Part shown: positions 43,298 to 57,363 of the stretch, piece by piece
Layout: each line of letters opens with the position of its first letter
Numbering within the stretch: the stretch's first letter is position 1
NCBI GenBank assembly: GCA_947044405.1
Contig: CAMRHE010000323.1
Span: forward strand, 1,788,501-1,852,500
Direction: 5' to 3'
DNA: 64,000 nt
From: Leptodactylus fallax
Lineage: Eukaryota > Chordata > Amphibia > Anura > Leptodactylidae
Program-made: the position numbers and the translations under genes
The notes under the pieces: model-generated
What the model saw: only the letters and a program-made list of their open reading frames with translations
What the model was told of the DNA's origin: nothing
Database searches by the model: none

Positions 43298-44790
43298 TTA
43301 AAGGGGTTTTCCCATGAACATAACCATAAATAAAATTGTAGATAATTTAAAGGGAAACATTTTTTTTTCAAATATACTGTAAATAATTTAAAAATTTGAA
43401 GAGTTTTAAATATTTTCTCTAATCATCTTAGTGGTGACATCTGTTGTCTTGATCAGTTGCCAATGGATATTACCATGAATACAGGAATTTTCTGTTTTCT
43501 GGGACTTGTCAGAAATCCAGCCATGATGTCCTTATCATGGACAGGTTATCAGGAGGGACATTACATGTATGAGAAGATAGCCCGGACATAATAAGGACAT
43601 CATGGCTGGTATCAGGAGGACCTCATGTATGAGGAGAAACCGACCACAAAAAACAGCGGTAAGGAGGACACTACATGTATGAGAAGATAACCCGACCACA
43701 ATAAGGACATCATGGCTGGTTATCAGGAGGGACACTACATGTATGAGAAGATAACCCGACCACAATAAGGACATCATGGCTGGTTATCAGGAGGGACACT
43801 ACATGTATGAGAAGATAACCTGACCACAATAAGGACATCATGGCTGGTTATCAGGAGGGACACTACATGTATGAGAAGATAACCTGGACACAATAAGGAC
43901 ATCATGGCTGGTTATCAGGAGGGACACTACATGTATGAGAAGATAACCCGGACACAATAAGGACATCATGGCTGGTTATCAGGAGGGGACACTACATGTA
44001 TGAGAAGATAACCTGACCACAATAAGGACATCATGGCTGGTTATCAGGAAGGACATTACATGTATGAGAAGATAACCCGACCACAATAAGGACATCATGG
44101 CTGGTTATCAGGAGGACACTACATGTATGAGAAGATAACCCGGACACAATAAGGACATCGTGGCTGGTTATCGGGAGGACACTACATGTATGAGAAGATA
44201 ACCCGGACACAATAAGGACATCATGGCTGGTTATCAGGAGGGACACTACATGTATGAGAAGATAACCCGACCACAATAAGGACATCATGGCTGGTTATCA
44301 GGAGGACACTACATGTATGAGAAGATAACCTGACCACAATAAGGACATCATGGCTGGTTATCAGGAGGACACTACATGTATGAGAAGATAACCCGACCAC
44401 AATAAGGACATCATGGCTGGTTATCAGGAGGGGACACTACATGTATGAGAAGATAACATGACCACAATAAGGACATCATGGCTGGTTATCAGGAGGACAC
44501 TACATGTATGAGAAGATAACCTGGACACAATAAGGACATCATGGCTGGTTATCAGGAGGACACTACATGTATGAGAAGATAACCCGGCCACAATAAGGAC
44601 ATCATGGCTGGTTATCAGGAGGACACTACATGTATGAGAAGATAACCCAGACACAGTAAGGACAACGGGACTGGGTTTTAGACCATAGAAAGTTCCTACA
44701 TTCATGGTCGTATCCATTGACAACTGATCGAGACAAATTATGTCATCACTAAGATGGTTAGAGAGAATCTTGGGAATAGAAGAGGGAGAA
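43298..44790. mobile_element. Kolobok/T2-like element carrying a 63-bp satellite array, right end lost
   Basis: The left terminus TTAAAGGGGTTTTCCCATGA (43298) mirrors the right end of the related element at 51464. The terminal inverted repeat is about 220 bp, running through 'gtagataattt', 'ttagtggtgacatctgttgt' and 'gttgccaatggata'. The array occupies 43520-44665. After it the right repeat begins ('gtatccattgacaactgatc', 'tcactaagatggttagagag') but stops at about 44790. Confidence 0.75.
43520..44665. repeat. 62-65-bp satellite array 1, about 18 units
   Basis: Unit 'aaggacatcatggctggtta' 'tcaggagggacactacatgt' 'atgagaagataacccgacca' 'caat'. The number of G in 'aggagg(g)gac' and CC(G/T)GACCACA versus CCGGACACA are the main variants. 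The first unit is diverged ('cttatcatggacagg'). The minus-strand LLITSHDVLIV ORFs are repeat translations. Confidence 0.95.
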
Positions 44791-45568
44791 AATATCTTGG
44801 GTGAAAATTTGGGCATGTCTGTAGTTTTAAATTGTGGGAATTCAGGTCCTTAAGTCTGCTTTATATATGGAAAGAAGAGTCAAAGATGGGGTTAGGATTG
44901 TACTGGCTGTAGCCTTTACATGAGCCTTTAAGCTGTTCAGGTCTCACAGGAAAGCCAAACAAAGCTGATCAGACCCAAAGGGACACAGCACTCACAAAAA
45001 TCGCCTTGGCTTCTTCTTAGTCTTTCTTAGCGCGGGTACATTATGTCTTACCAGCCTCTCTGCGCAGGATCACGTAGATCCTCCCGCCCTCCATTCCCAG
45101 CACCTGAAATATTACAAATAATTTTTCTTATTCTAAAATCTCAAATATTATTTAGAAGTAAAATTTGTTATTTATTGGGAAAAAGAGGAAAATCTTAAAA
45201 ACAAGCACTGGAAGACAAATAACATGAGTACGGTTTATGGGATGTCACAACACTGGTTATAAATAACGTTCCCGCAGAAACAAGACCTTCTTGTGAGGGA
45301 ATAGTATACGAGAAACAGGTGGTGCCTTATTTTTTACCAAAAGCCGCCCCATATTTACAGTATGTTATTCCTGCTCCTCTTCTGCTTTTGTATAAGTAAC
45401 AGCTTTCGGATGTGGCCTACAAATTTTTTCATCGCAGCCGTCTAAGAGCCATAAATTTTTGGTTTTCCAACAACATAGCCATATGAAGGCTTGCTTTTTG
45501 CGGCACAGATTGTATATTTTTATGGGTACCATTTTAGGGTGCATATTTTTTTATAGACAAAAATTATA
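44791..45568. other. Unique sequence around a candidate exon
   Basis: Non-repetitive. It holds the possible 52-nt minus-strand exon at 45052-45103. No transposon signature. Confidence 0.45.
45052..45103 (-). CDS. Possible 52-nt internal exon, unidentified
   Basis: On the minus strand, an acceptor (TTGTAATATTTCAG) is followed by 52 nt that are conspicuously GC-rich against AT-rich flanks, then the donor CTG|GTAAGACA. Frame 1 reads VLGMEGGRIYVILRREA(G); frame 3 is also open (AGNGGREDLRDPAQRG); frame 2 has a stop. Frame 1 looks protein-like, with a hydrophobic strand after a Gly-rich turn. The length is not a multiple of three, so skipping would shift the frame. I do not recognise the family. 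It could be chance, but it is the strongest exon-like signal in the window. Confidence 0.4.
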
Positions 45569-46009
45569 TTAAAGGTGTTGTCCAAGATTTTTTTTAATGG
45601 CCTATCGTTTTCCGAGAGGCTGGTAAATCACAAAGGTCAAGATTGACAAAGACCCTAAAGCTACAAGTACTACAATAATTGGAAGCTATTATATCAGATA
45701 GCCAGGACTGGATTGGATCCCAGTACTTTACAGTGTACAGAGTCAGAAGCAGATACACTGTATAGTGGCTGGCAGTGTTACAGTAGCTCACCTCCCATTT
45801 TCTTCAATGGTAGCAGAGCTGCAGTAGCGTTTCCAGCCACTATACATTATACAGAGCTATCTCCTTCCAGCTCTGTACACTGTATACTACAGAGATTCAA
45901 TGCAGCCCCGAACAGCTGATCTGTGCAGGGTCTGTTGGCCCTCAACTTATTAGGTATTTATGGCCTATGATTAGAATAGGCCATAAATAATCCAAGACAA
46001 TCGCTTTAA
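45569..46009. mobile_element. Kolobok/T2-like MITE M5
   Basis: 'ttaaaggtgttgtccaagat' at 45569 mirrors 'aagacaatcgctttaa' ending at 46009. Inner pairs include 'aatggcctatcgtt' with 'atttatggcctatgatt', and 'cagtgtacagag' with 'ctctgtacactg'. Confidence 0.75.
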
Positions 46010-46382
46010 TTGTTTTTGGTAAGGTGGGAATTGAAATAAAGCAGTTTTACATTTTGGGGGTTTGTGTTTTTGGGTTTAATTTTTACAATGTTCACCTTGT
46101 AGTTTATTATGTGGGTCAGTGCAATTACAGATGTACGAGAATTTTATAGTATTTATGTGTTTTACTACTTCTTCGGGATGGGTTCACATCTGCGTCAGAG
46201 TCTCCATTGGAGACTCCATCACAGAGACCTAATGGACAGCCGGCGGACACCATTATAGTCAATAATACTCTTCAATACTTCTACATTGTAGGTGATTATG
46301 CCTGCCAGACCATCTATTAGTCCCTTCCTCTGGCAGGACTTGATAGGTGTATTAAGATGGCAGACTTACAGACCATTGCTCA
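46010..46382. other. Unique sequence, nothing recognised
   Basis: No gene or repeat; 46180-46260 has 'gtctccattggagactccat', a short palindrome. Confidence 0.4.
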
Positions 46383-46547
46383 CAGGGCTGTGAAGTCAGT
46401 AGGCCAAAGCACCGACTCCCCTATATTCCGACAGCTTGACTCTGACTCCTTCTCTAACTCCTTCATAAATGGCTGACAGTCATGGTCAGAAAAACCTAAA
46501 GTTCTTCTAATTCTGGAAAAAAGCCTGTGATTGACTTTCTATGAAAG

Positions 46548-48163
<1,616 letters not shown>

Positions 48164-48340
48164 AATATGTAACAAACTATACATTTTATTACATAATATT
48201 CATAATTGTATAATGCAAAATATGTATAAAAATAATGAATCATTTTATTTTGAAGCTAGAGTTGGTAACTTTTTTCCAACTCCACCCAAAACTGGCCCCA
48301 ACTCCATGACTACGACTACAGCTCCAAAGTCCCAATTGTT

Positions 48341-50122
48341 AGGTACTCAGCTACCATGAAAACCTTTTGGAACCTGTGATTGCATCCCGGTAGGGGGGGT
48401 GACATTGGATCTAGTTTCGCTCCTGGATGTTGTTACAGGGTGTCACCTATATGTTGCAGTTGACATCTGCTTCCTATAGCCCGGGCCTACTCTTCAATCC
48501 CTGTGCTCCAAATTGCAGTGGTTTGCACCAGCAGGGTGTTAAGGGGTTAATAAATGACAACAAGCCTAGATCGTGAAGGAATTCAGACTGAAAGTATATT
48601 GGAGAATTGTATGTTTCCAGAATTAAGAGAATGAGTTATAGAAACCGGAAAAAGAAATTGTAGCTACGCGCGGACTATTGCTATAGGGGCTCGTGCTTCA
48701 CATTGTCGACATTTGTTCTCACTTTGACATGAAAGAATCTTTTGATTGATCAGCTTTAATATTAATTCCACCGTTATTCAGTGCTGTAGCCGCATAAAAC
48801 ATGAAAAAAGCCCAAGGGGTGAGAATACTTCTCATAGACATTATATAGCAGGTGTCGATAAAAATAAATTCTGATTCCACCATGCTGGGAGCGGGAGAAG
48901 GGACTGAACAGGAAAAAACGTACCATGGGATATATATGGTGGGTTTCTATAGAATGGCGTTAATGTGCTGACCACGTTTTCATTACACCGCGAGAATAAT
49001 TGAACATTATTATTATAAATGACTTCTGCTGACTCCACGTTTTGCTGTCACCAATCTGCTCTGGTGTATCATAATGTACGTCTGCTAACACTGATTAATG
49101 CGCTATAGATATTCCGTGTATTGGCGTCTTCTCCACAAGCCGGGAACTCTCATATACCAGATATATATTCCCCAGCTTTATACCTAGTAGTTAGCGCTAC
49201 CTGCTAAAAATTCTTGACATTTAAAGTGTCCCTCCAAATCACTTCTCCCGAATGATATGACATTGGTTAGGGAGAAGCACAGGGTTAATGCTGGGTAGCA
49301 CACTTGCCAGAGAAACGGCATGGCACCACAGCAAAAAAAAAAATATAGGCAATTGTCCCAGAAACCTTATTTTGGCTGTGAGTTGGATTTTCCAATGGAA
49401 CCATTTAGGGCACCATTACTAAATGGTGGCCAAAATGGTACCATTGGAATTTTTTTTTATAATTTTTTTTTTTTTTTTTGCTTTAATAGTTTTTAGTGAT
49501 CAGTTTTTCAATAAATGCACTGTTATGTTGCGCGGGACTTTCAGGTATGGGGTTTGTCAGAGGTGCATCATTTTCTGCTTGCCTACCCACCTACTACACC
49601 TTAAAATCCTCTCTATACCTGGCCTCTATACTTTGTAATTTTCTCTATACCCACCCACTACACCTCATTTTCGTTTTCAACTCCCCACCTTTCAAATGCT
49701 ATAACTTTTTTATTTTTCTGTTCACAGAGCCATATAAGGGCTAAATGTTTGTAGGACAAATTGTACTTTGTAATGGTACTATTTATTATTCCATACAATA
49801 TAGTGGGAAGCTGAAAAGAAAATTGGAATATTTTTGTTTTTTTTTGTATATATATATATATAGTAGATAATTTTTTTTTTCCTGTAATTATTAGACCCAC
49901 TAGGGGTCTGATCACTATTGCACAATGCAATACAATGCTAATGCAAAGACAGCACTTCTATTATAGCCTGCAATAGAAGTTAATAGGAGACAAACCTGGA
50001 TGCCTTCAATAGGCTCCAAGCTATCATAGTAATGGATCGACAGCTCCGGATCTCCATAAGAAAGTGGGGCCTTGGTCAACTTTGATTGAGTTGCCAGGGG
50101 GGTCAATGCCCGCGATCAATGT
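48341..50122. other. Unique sequence with a T-run and a short TA repeat
   Basis: T-rich 49449-49482, and (TA)n at 49848-49862. 48570-49050 is non-repetitive and may include conserved non-coding sequence. No gene recognised. Confidence 0.4.
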
Positions 50123-51464
50123 GGAACTTTCTATGGTTTGAAACTTGTCAGAAGCCCAGCCATGATATCCTTATTGTGGACAGGTTATCAGGCAGGTGCA
50201 CTACATGTACGAGAAGATAACCCGGATACAATAAGGACATCATGGCTGGTTATCAGGAGGGGGCACTACATGTATGAGAAGATAACCTGACCACAATAAG
50301 GACATCATGGCTGGTTATCAGGAGGACACTACATGTATGAGAAGATAACCTGGACACAATAAGGACATCATGGCTGGTTATCAGGAGGACACTACATGTA
50401 TGAGAAGATAACCTGACCACAATAAGGACATCATGGCTGGTTATCAGGAGGACACTACATGTATGAGAAGATAACCTGACCACAATAAGGACATCATGGC
50501 TGGTTATCAGGAGGGGACACTACATGTATGAGAAGATAACCTGACCACAATAAGGACATCAAGGCTGGTTATCAGGAGGACACTACATGTATGAGAAGAT
50601 AACCTGACCACAATAAGGACATCATGGCTGGTTATCAGGAGGACACTACATGTATGAGAAGATAACCCGACCACAATAAGGACATCATGGCTGGTTATCA
50701 GGAGGACACTACATGTATGAGAAGATAACCTGACCACAATAAGGACATCATGACTGGTTATCAGGAGGGACACTACATGTATGAGAAGATAACCCAGACA
50801 CAATAAGGACATCATGGCTGGTTATCAGGAGGACACTACATGTATGAGAAGATAACCCGACCACAATAAGGACATCATGGCTGGTTATCAGGAGGGGGCA
50901 CTACATGTATGAGAAGATAACCTGACCACAATAAGGACATCATGGCTGGTTATCAGGAGGGGACACTACATGTATGAGAAAATAACCTGACCACAATAAG
51001 GACATCATGGCTGGTTATCAGGAGGACACTACATGTATGCGAAGATAACCCGACCACAACAAGGACATCATGGCTGGTTATCAGGAGGGACACTACATGT
51101 ATGAGAAGATAACCTGACCACAATAAGGACATCATGGCTGGTTATCAGGAGGACACTACATGTATGAGAAGATAACCCGGACACAATCAGGACATCATGG
51201 CTGGTTATCAGGAGGACACTACATGTATGAGAAGATAACCCGGACACAATAAGGACACCATGGCTGGTTATCAGAGTATAGAAAGTTCCAGCAGTCATAA
51301 TCGTATCCATTGGCAATTGATCAAGACAGAAGATGTCACCACTAAGATGGTTAGAGAAAATCTTTAAAACTGTGAAAAATGTTTATTTATATTTGCAAAA
51401 ATATTGAACTTTTAATTATCTACATATTTAGACATTGTTTATGTTCATGGGAAAACTCCTTTAA
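50123..51464. mobile_element. Second satellite-bearing Kolobok/T2-like element, left end lost
   Basis: The right terminus 'catgggaaaactcctttaa' ends at 51464 and mirrors 43298. The right repeat runs from 'gtatccattggcaattgatc' (51303) to the end, including 'tgtcaccactaagatggtta'. The left repeat starts abruptly at 'ggaactttctatggtttgaa' (50131). The array lies between. Confidence 0.75.
50143..51275. repeat. 62-65-bp satellite array 2, about 18 units
   Basis: Same unit and orientation as 43520-44665. It starts with the same diverged unit ('cttgtcagaa..ccagccatga'). The shared boundary units show that whole elements, not just loose satellite, were copied. Confidence 0.95.
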
Positions 51465-52765
51465 CCAATGTCCATGACAAGGGAATAGGAGGACTCTTGA
51501 GCAGATCTACGACTCTTTGGACCCTGAGTGTTGGGGTTGCGGGATATTATTACGAGTTAAGTACATATTATTTACCCAGTGTCTACACAATAATTATATA
51601 GGGTGAGATAAATGTCTGTTAAGTGGCTGTTAAATGCACAATGAAGCTAACATTTGTTGTAGGCTCTCACCCATGGCGGCAGAGAAGGGATGTTATTCAC
51701 ACACCATTATGCCGCTCTCTGGATCTCATTCAGCTCCATTGTGGGATAATTAGAGGCCTCATTGTTGGTGTGTGAGCCTCAGACCGGGCAATATGTAGTT
51801 TACTTCCGCATCCCGAATTGTTTTGCACATATTACTAATAAGCATCTCGCAGCCCAATTCATTAATGTTGTGATTAAGATCTGCAAACTAGATTTTTTTC
51901 GCACAATACTTTCTGCCAATTTCACTCTGCTTTGGGAGTAGCATAGATAGACAATACATTTCCCATCACAGATGGTTATAGCTTATCCTCAGGATACATC
52001 ATAAAAGTATGATAGGTGGCAGTCCACGTCCTGACCCCATGCGCATTGGATTGACCAAGGATCACCCAAACTCATTTTCAGCTGGTAAGAGCCACCACAT
52101 CCAGGTGGAGATGTCCATGTCCACAATTCTCTTACCATGGTGAAGCCTCAGCCAAGGAGTATGGACTCGTGATGTCATTGTTGTACAGTAAAAGGTCTTT
52201 GAGACGACCAACCGAAATTGCATGAAAATGTGATCTTCTAGAGAGGCGGTCTTCTCAAAGAAGATGGTTAGTGTATAAAACTGAATAACTGTCTAAAATG
52301 TGGTCTGGGTAAGGAGGTGGTCTTCTTGGAGAGGGGGTCTTTTGGAGAAATTTCACTGTATTTTATTAGGGCTAAACTGGGTGGTGGAGTCCAAGGCTGG
52401 GTTCCGCGGAATTTGAGGTGGCCTTCTGCCTCAGATTGCTTGACAAGATCCGGCATTCTCATGTATCTATTTTTCAAAAAGGTACCAAATTGGTGTCGAA
52501 ATGTGTTGCCTAATGAAAGACAGAAATTGTTGACTCCTATGGCCTAGCATCTGTGTCCTGCTGCCAGGCTGAATGTGGGTGGGAATGGTGGTGATCGTTG
52601 CTCCCATTCACTACATCACGCCGGAGATAGCCAAAATACAGCATTCAGGTTGAATGTGGAGTGGGAGAAAGGTCCTGCTGAGTTTACTTTGTGGGACAAC
52701 CCGATTAAAGGTTTTTTTTTTTCTCATATATGCAACCTGGAGTATTATTGCATCCAGGTTATATT
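51465..52765. other. Unique sequence, no gene seen
   Basis: 51650-51920 looks single-copy and non-repetitive. 52120-52530 has 'gtggtcttcttggagagggg'-type words. Short ORFs only. Confidence 0.4.
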
Positions 52766-53446
52766 CTCATACAAGTAGTGTCCTCCTGATAACCAACCAT
52801 GATGTCCTTATTGTGGTCAGGTTATCTTCTCATACATGTAGTGTCCTCCTGATAACCAGCCATGATGTCCTTATTGTGGTCAGGTTATCTTCTCATACAT
52901 GTAGTGTCCCCTCCTGATAACCAGCCATGGTGTCCTTATTGTGGTCGGGTTATCTTCTCATACATGTAGTGTCCCCTCCTGATAACCAGCCATGATGTCC
53001 TTATTGTGGTCGGGTTATCTTCTCATACATGTAGTGTCCCCTCCTGATAACCAGCCATGATGTCCTTATTGTGTCCGGGTTATCTTCTCATACATGTAGT
53101 GTCCCTCCTGATAACCAGCCATGATGTCCTTATTGTGGTCAGGTTATCTTCTCATACATGTAGTGTCCCTCCTGATAACCAGCCATGATGTCCTTATTGT
53201 GGTCGGGTTATCTTCTCATACATGTAGTGTCCCCTCCTGATAACCAGCCATGATGTCCTTATTGTGGTCGGGTTATCTTCTCATACATGTAGTGTCCCCT
53301 CCTGATAACCAGCCATGATGTTCTTATTGTGGTCAGGTTATCTTCTCATACATGTAGTGTCCCTCCTGATAACCAGCCATGATGTCCTTATTGTGGTCGG
53401 GTTATCTTCTCATACATGCAATGCCCCTCCTGATAACCAGCCATGC
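52766..53446. repeat. 62-65-bp satellite array 3, inverted, about 11 units
   Basis: Reverse complement of arrays 1 and 2: 'gtgtcctcctgataaccagc' 'catgatgtccttattgtggt' 'caggttatcttctcatacat'. It begins with a diverged unit ('ccaggttatattctcataca', 52754) and ends at 'aaccagccatgcagcatc'. No flanking inverted repeats were recognised here. Confidence 0.95.
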
Positions 53447-54179
53447 AGCATCTTAGCAGCTCCAGCTATCTCCTGAGTTTCCATTTTATGGATGACGGTG
53501 GTGCCATCACCTCTCGATACATCAGCAGGCAGCCACAGACTACCATTCATTCCTACTCTTTTACAGCATTGGGCTTGTAAGTTGTACAGTTCAGTCAGGT
53601 TATCATAATATATTTGGGGGACATTACACTCCCTGCTCCCCTAACCTGCACTATGGAGCGCCCTTCTTTGTATTTTTCACTACACTTAAGACACTTTCCT
53701 TGTGTATGTCGTGAAAAGTAAATGGTGTCCGCTCTAGATAAAGTTTATGCCCCTTTTGATGTTGCGATTTTAGCAGAATTTTGGGAGAATTTAGTATAGT
53801 AAATTTCCCCATGTTTAAAGGAGCTTCTTCCCCCACCCCAAAAAAGTCTGAGGGCAGGAAAGGGGGTTAACTTATTTTTTTTGTTAAAGTGATACTCACT
53901 TCAGTGCCAATGGTAGGGCCCTGGTACTCTACATTGGTCTCCAATGATGACTTCAGTGGCTCCTTCATGGCTGCTGCAGCCAATAACTGGCCTCAGTGGT
54001 CATGGGCCATAGTCAGGTACATCATCGCTATAGAGTTTCCGATGCTGCAGAGTTGATGTACCCTAACTGACTGGAACACTGAGGCAGGTAACTGGGTGCA
54101 GTAGGGACATAAGGGGCCACTGACGTCATCACACGAGCGCTGAATAGGACACCAAAACAGAAAAGTGGGCTTGCCAAGA
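53447..54179. other. Unique sequence; possible decayed MITE interior at 53890-54150
   Basis: 'actcacttcagtgcc', 'ctggcctcagtggtcatggg' and TGACGTCA (54121-54128) weakly resemble the palindromic-MITE interior. No gene. Confidence 0.35.
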
Positions 54180-54560
54180 AGAGGGGTATTCCAATTAGAA
54201 CAGGTTAAACCCTATTCAAAAGATAGAGGGAAAACTTGCTGATCAGTGGGTGTCCCACCCATGGGACCCCCACAACCTTGAGAACTTGGGTGTTTTGCAC
54301 CCCAGTTCCAACCAAAGTAACTGGTCATACAGCATGCGCCAATCCACTCATTTGAATGGGTACCATTGGAGGTAGCCAAATACTTACTTGGCTATTTCAG
54401 GCAGTTCCCATTCAAAAACATGGTATGACGGCTGCATGACCAGATGCCCTGGTCAAAACTGGGGTGCAAAACACCCCAGTACTCGAGATCGGTGGGGGTC
54501 CCAGTGGTGGGAAAACTACTGATCAGCAAGCCACTTGTTCTGACTGGAATACCCCTTTAA
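54180..54560. mobile_element. Kolobok/T2-like MITE M6, long inverted repeats
   Basis: 'gaggggtattccaattagaa' mirrors 'tgactggaatacccctttaa'. The inner repeat pairs 'ttgctgatcagtgggtgtcc' with the inverse of 'actactgatcagcaag', and 'gggtgttttgcaccccagtt' with 'aactggggtgcaaaacaccc'. TTAA survives on the right only. Confidence 0.8.
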
Positions 54561-55529
54561 CCCTCTCTCTGTCTTTAGCCATTTTTTTGTGGGGCGCTAT
54601 AAACCCTTTAAGTATTGAAAGTGAAAAAAAATTGCACCATTAATGTGCCCCTAGTTTAGGTTTTGTTCACACTGCCATTCAGGAGTCTGCGTGGCGCTTC
54701 CAACAGTATTAAGAATAACAAGAATAGAGCAGTGTGCAGCACTTTTCCTACTGTCAGAATGAAGATAAACCTCAATGGATTCCATTATAAGCATTGATGG
54801 TAAGAATAACACAAAACAAAAGCCAGTGTGAACAGAGCCTTACAGAACCCCTTGATATGTTCCGAGGTCTGGCGGTGCTTGGCTTCTCCCACAACATGAT
54901 CTCTTGGCTTTGTACAGAATGAATGACATGTCATGTAAATTACAAGTTTCAGCCGGAAACCTCGGCAGAGTGGAGCGGACTTGTATACGCTGGATTTCTA
55001 TTTTCTTCCACAAAATAGACACTGAAAGGATTTCCAGAGAGACGGTAATGTGGAGCCTGTCCATCATGCCGCCGTCATCTCCCAGCCTGCACTTACAGTA
55101 GTCTGTGACTAACATGTGTAACATTACTGGGAAGAGAGAGCGCAGAGCGATCAGCCATTTCCCTTACAAATTCTTCTCTGTAAAAGATAATTATTTTGCT
55201 GTTGTTTGCCGTTACATTACATCTCCATCAGTCATCCTGCTCAGAGGAAAGTCAGCTCTGAGCTGGAGATGGAGGAGGCTGCTGTACCAATTTATTGTCT
55301 AAGGCAGTGGTTTCCAGCCGCTGCAAAACTACAACTCTCAGCATGCCACCTCTGCCACTCTGATGGGAGTACTATAAATCGGACATAATGGTTAAGCATC
55401 CTATCACGGATTAGGCATTGGGGTCAGGAACATTATGTTACACTTCTAGTTCACCCACACAGTATTACCTACAGTCAAATCATTCTTAGCATGCACTGAG
55501 AGTGGAAAAGCTGCAGATATGCCCTACAG
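54561..55529. other. Unique sequence with an hAT end fragment at 55305-55365
   Basis: 'cagtggtttccagccgctgc' and 'aaaactacaactctcagcat' at 55305-55350 are a familiar vertebrate hAT terminus; no partner end was found. The remainder, including short ORFs at 54840-55388, shows no recognisable gene. Confidence 0.45.
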
Positions 55530-57125
55530 CCCCCCGGAGTCTGTCACCAGAGCCAGCATATCAATCCAGCCCTGCAGATAGATAGGTTAGTGTCACCAGA
55601 GCCAGCATATCACCCCAGCCCTGCAGATAGATAGGTTAGTGTCACCAGACCCCAGCATATCACCCCAGCCCTGCAGATAGATAGGTTAGTGTCACCAGAC
55701 CTCAGCATATCAAATCAGACCTGCAGATAGATAGGTTAGTGTCACCAGAACCAGCATATCACCCCAGCCCTGCAGATAGATAGGTTAGTGTTACCAGACC
55801 CAGCATATCAACCCAGTCCTGCAGATAGATAGGTTAGTGTCACCAGAACCAGCATATCACCCCAGCCCTGCAGATAGATAGGTTAGTGTCACGAGAACCA
55901 GCATATCACCCCAGCCCCTGCAGATAGATAGGTTAGTGTCACCAGACCAAGCATATCAATCCAGCCCCGCAGATAGATAGGTTCGTGTCACCAGAGCCAG
56001 CATATCAATCCAGCCCCGCAGATAGATAGGTTAGTGTCACCAGAGCCAGCATATCAATCCAGCCCTACAGATAGATAGGTTAGTGTCACCAGACCCAGCA
56101 TATCACCCCAGCTCTGCAGATAGATAGGTTAGTGTCACCAGAGCCAGCATATCAATCCAGCCCCACAGATAGATAAGTTAGTGTCACCAGACCCAGCATA
56201 TCACCCCAGCTCTGCAGATAGATAGGTTAGTGTCACCAGAGCCAGCATATCACCCCAGCCCTGCAGATAGCTATGCTGGTTCTGGTGACCCTAACCTATC
56301 TCAGCCTGCAGGGCTAGGTGGTGACTCAGCAGACCAGCCATCACCCCAGGCCTGCAGATAGATAGGTTAGTGTCACCAACTCAGCCTATCACCCCAGCCC
56401 TGCAGATAGATAGGTTGGTGACACCAGAACCAGCATATCACCCCAGCCCTGCAGATAGATAGGTTGTGTCACCACCCCCCCCCTGCAGGGCTGGGAGTGT
56501 CACCAGACACCACCTATCACCCCAGCCGCAGATAGATAGGTTAGTGCACCAGACAGCTATCCCCAGCCCCGCAGATAGATAGGTTAGGGTCACCAGAACC
56601 AGCATATCACCCCCCTGCCAGATAGATAGGTTAGTGTCACCAGAACCAGCATATCACCCCAGCCCTGCAGATAGATAGGTTAGTGTCACCAGAACCAGCA
56701 TATCACCCCAGCCCTGCAGATAGATAGGTTAGTGTCCCCAGACCCAGCATATCACTCCAGCTCTGCAGATAGATAGGTTAGTGTCACCAGTCCCCAGCAT
56801 ATCACCCCAGCCCTGCAGATAGATAGGTTAGTGTCACCAGAACCAGCATATCACCCCAGCCCTGCAAAAACCCAGATAGATAGGTTAGTGTCACCAGAAC
56901 CAGCATATCACCCCAGCCCTGCAGATAGATAGGTTAGGGTCACCAGAACCAGCATATCAACCCAGCCCACAGATAGATAGGTTAGTGTCACCAGAACCAG
57001 CATATCACCCCAACCCTGCAGATAGATAGGTTAGTATCACCAGACCCAGCATATCACCCCAGCCCTGCAGATAGATAGGTTAGTGTCACCAGAACCAGCA
57101 TATCACCCCAGCCCTGCAGATAGAA
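55530..57125. repeat. 49-bp satellite array, inverted relative to 24345-26045, about 32 units
   Basis: Unit 'tgtcaccagaaccagcatat' 'caccccagccctgcagatag' 'ataggttag'. 56262-56640 is irregular: one unit is locally inverted ('tatgctggttctggtgaccc'), others have deletions and C-runs. The ends are abrupt, with no fold-back MITE recognised next to the array. Confidence 0.95.
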
Positions 57126-57240
57126 GAGGGAATAAACACTCAAAAATTTGAGTAGTTATTGAAAAAAAAAAACATTAGATGTTACAACGCATTTCGTGGC
57201 TCAAAACACCCCTTTGTCAAGTGCAAAACATATCGGGCGC
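57126..57240 (-). ncRNA. Decayed hammerhead-like motif of a Penelope-type element
   Basis: The minus strand reads 'cttgacaaaggggtgttttg' then 'agccacgaaatgcgttg' (57182-57222). The spacing and GAAATGCGTTG end fit the CTGATGAAGGGG...CCGAAACGCG pattern of Penelope hammerheads, with the CTGATGA core changed to CTTGACA. It would be inactive. An A-run lies at 57161-57171. Confidence 0.35.
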
Positions 57241-57363
57241 ATGCTTTGTTTTTTAAAATAAACAAAACAACAAATGTGATAGAAAATTCTACCCAAACAC
57301 ACAAAATACTTTAATATTATCAAAAATTACCTGTTCAGCATAAATGGAAACTAAAATATTCCT

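Noticed and set aside
43520..44816. Minus-strand ORFs reading LLITSHDVLIVVGLSSHTCSV repeats (also at 50253-51316)
   Set aside because: They are translations of the 63-bp satellite, whose length is a multiple of three in some units; frames break wherever a unit is 62, 64 or 65 bp.
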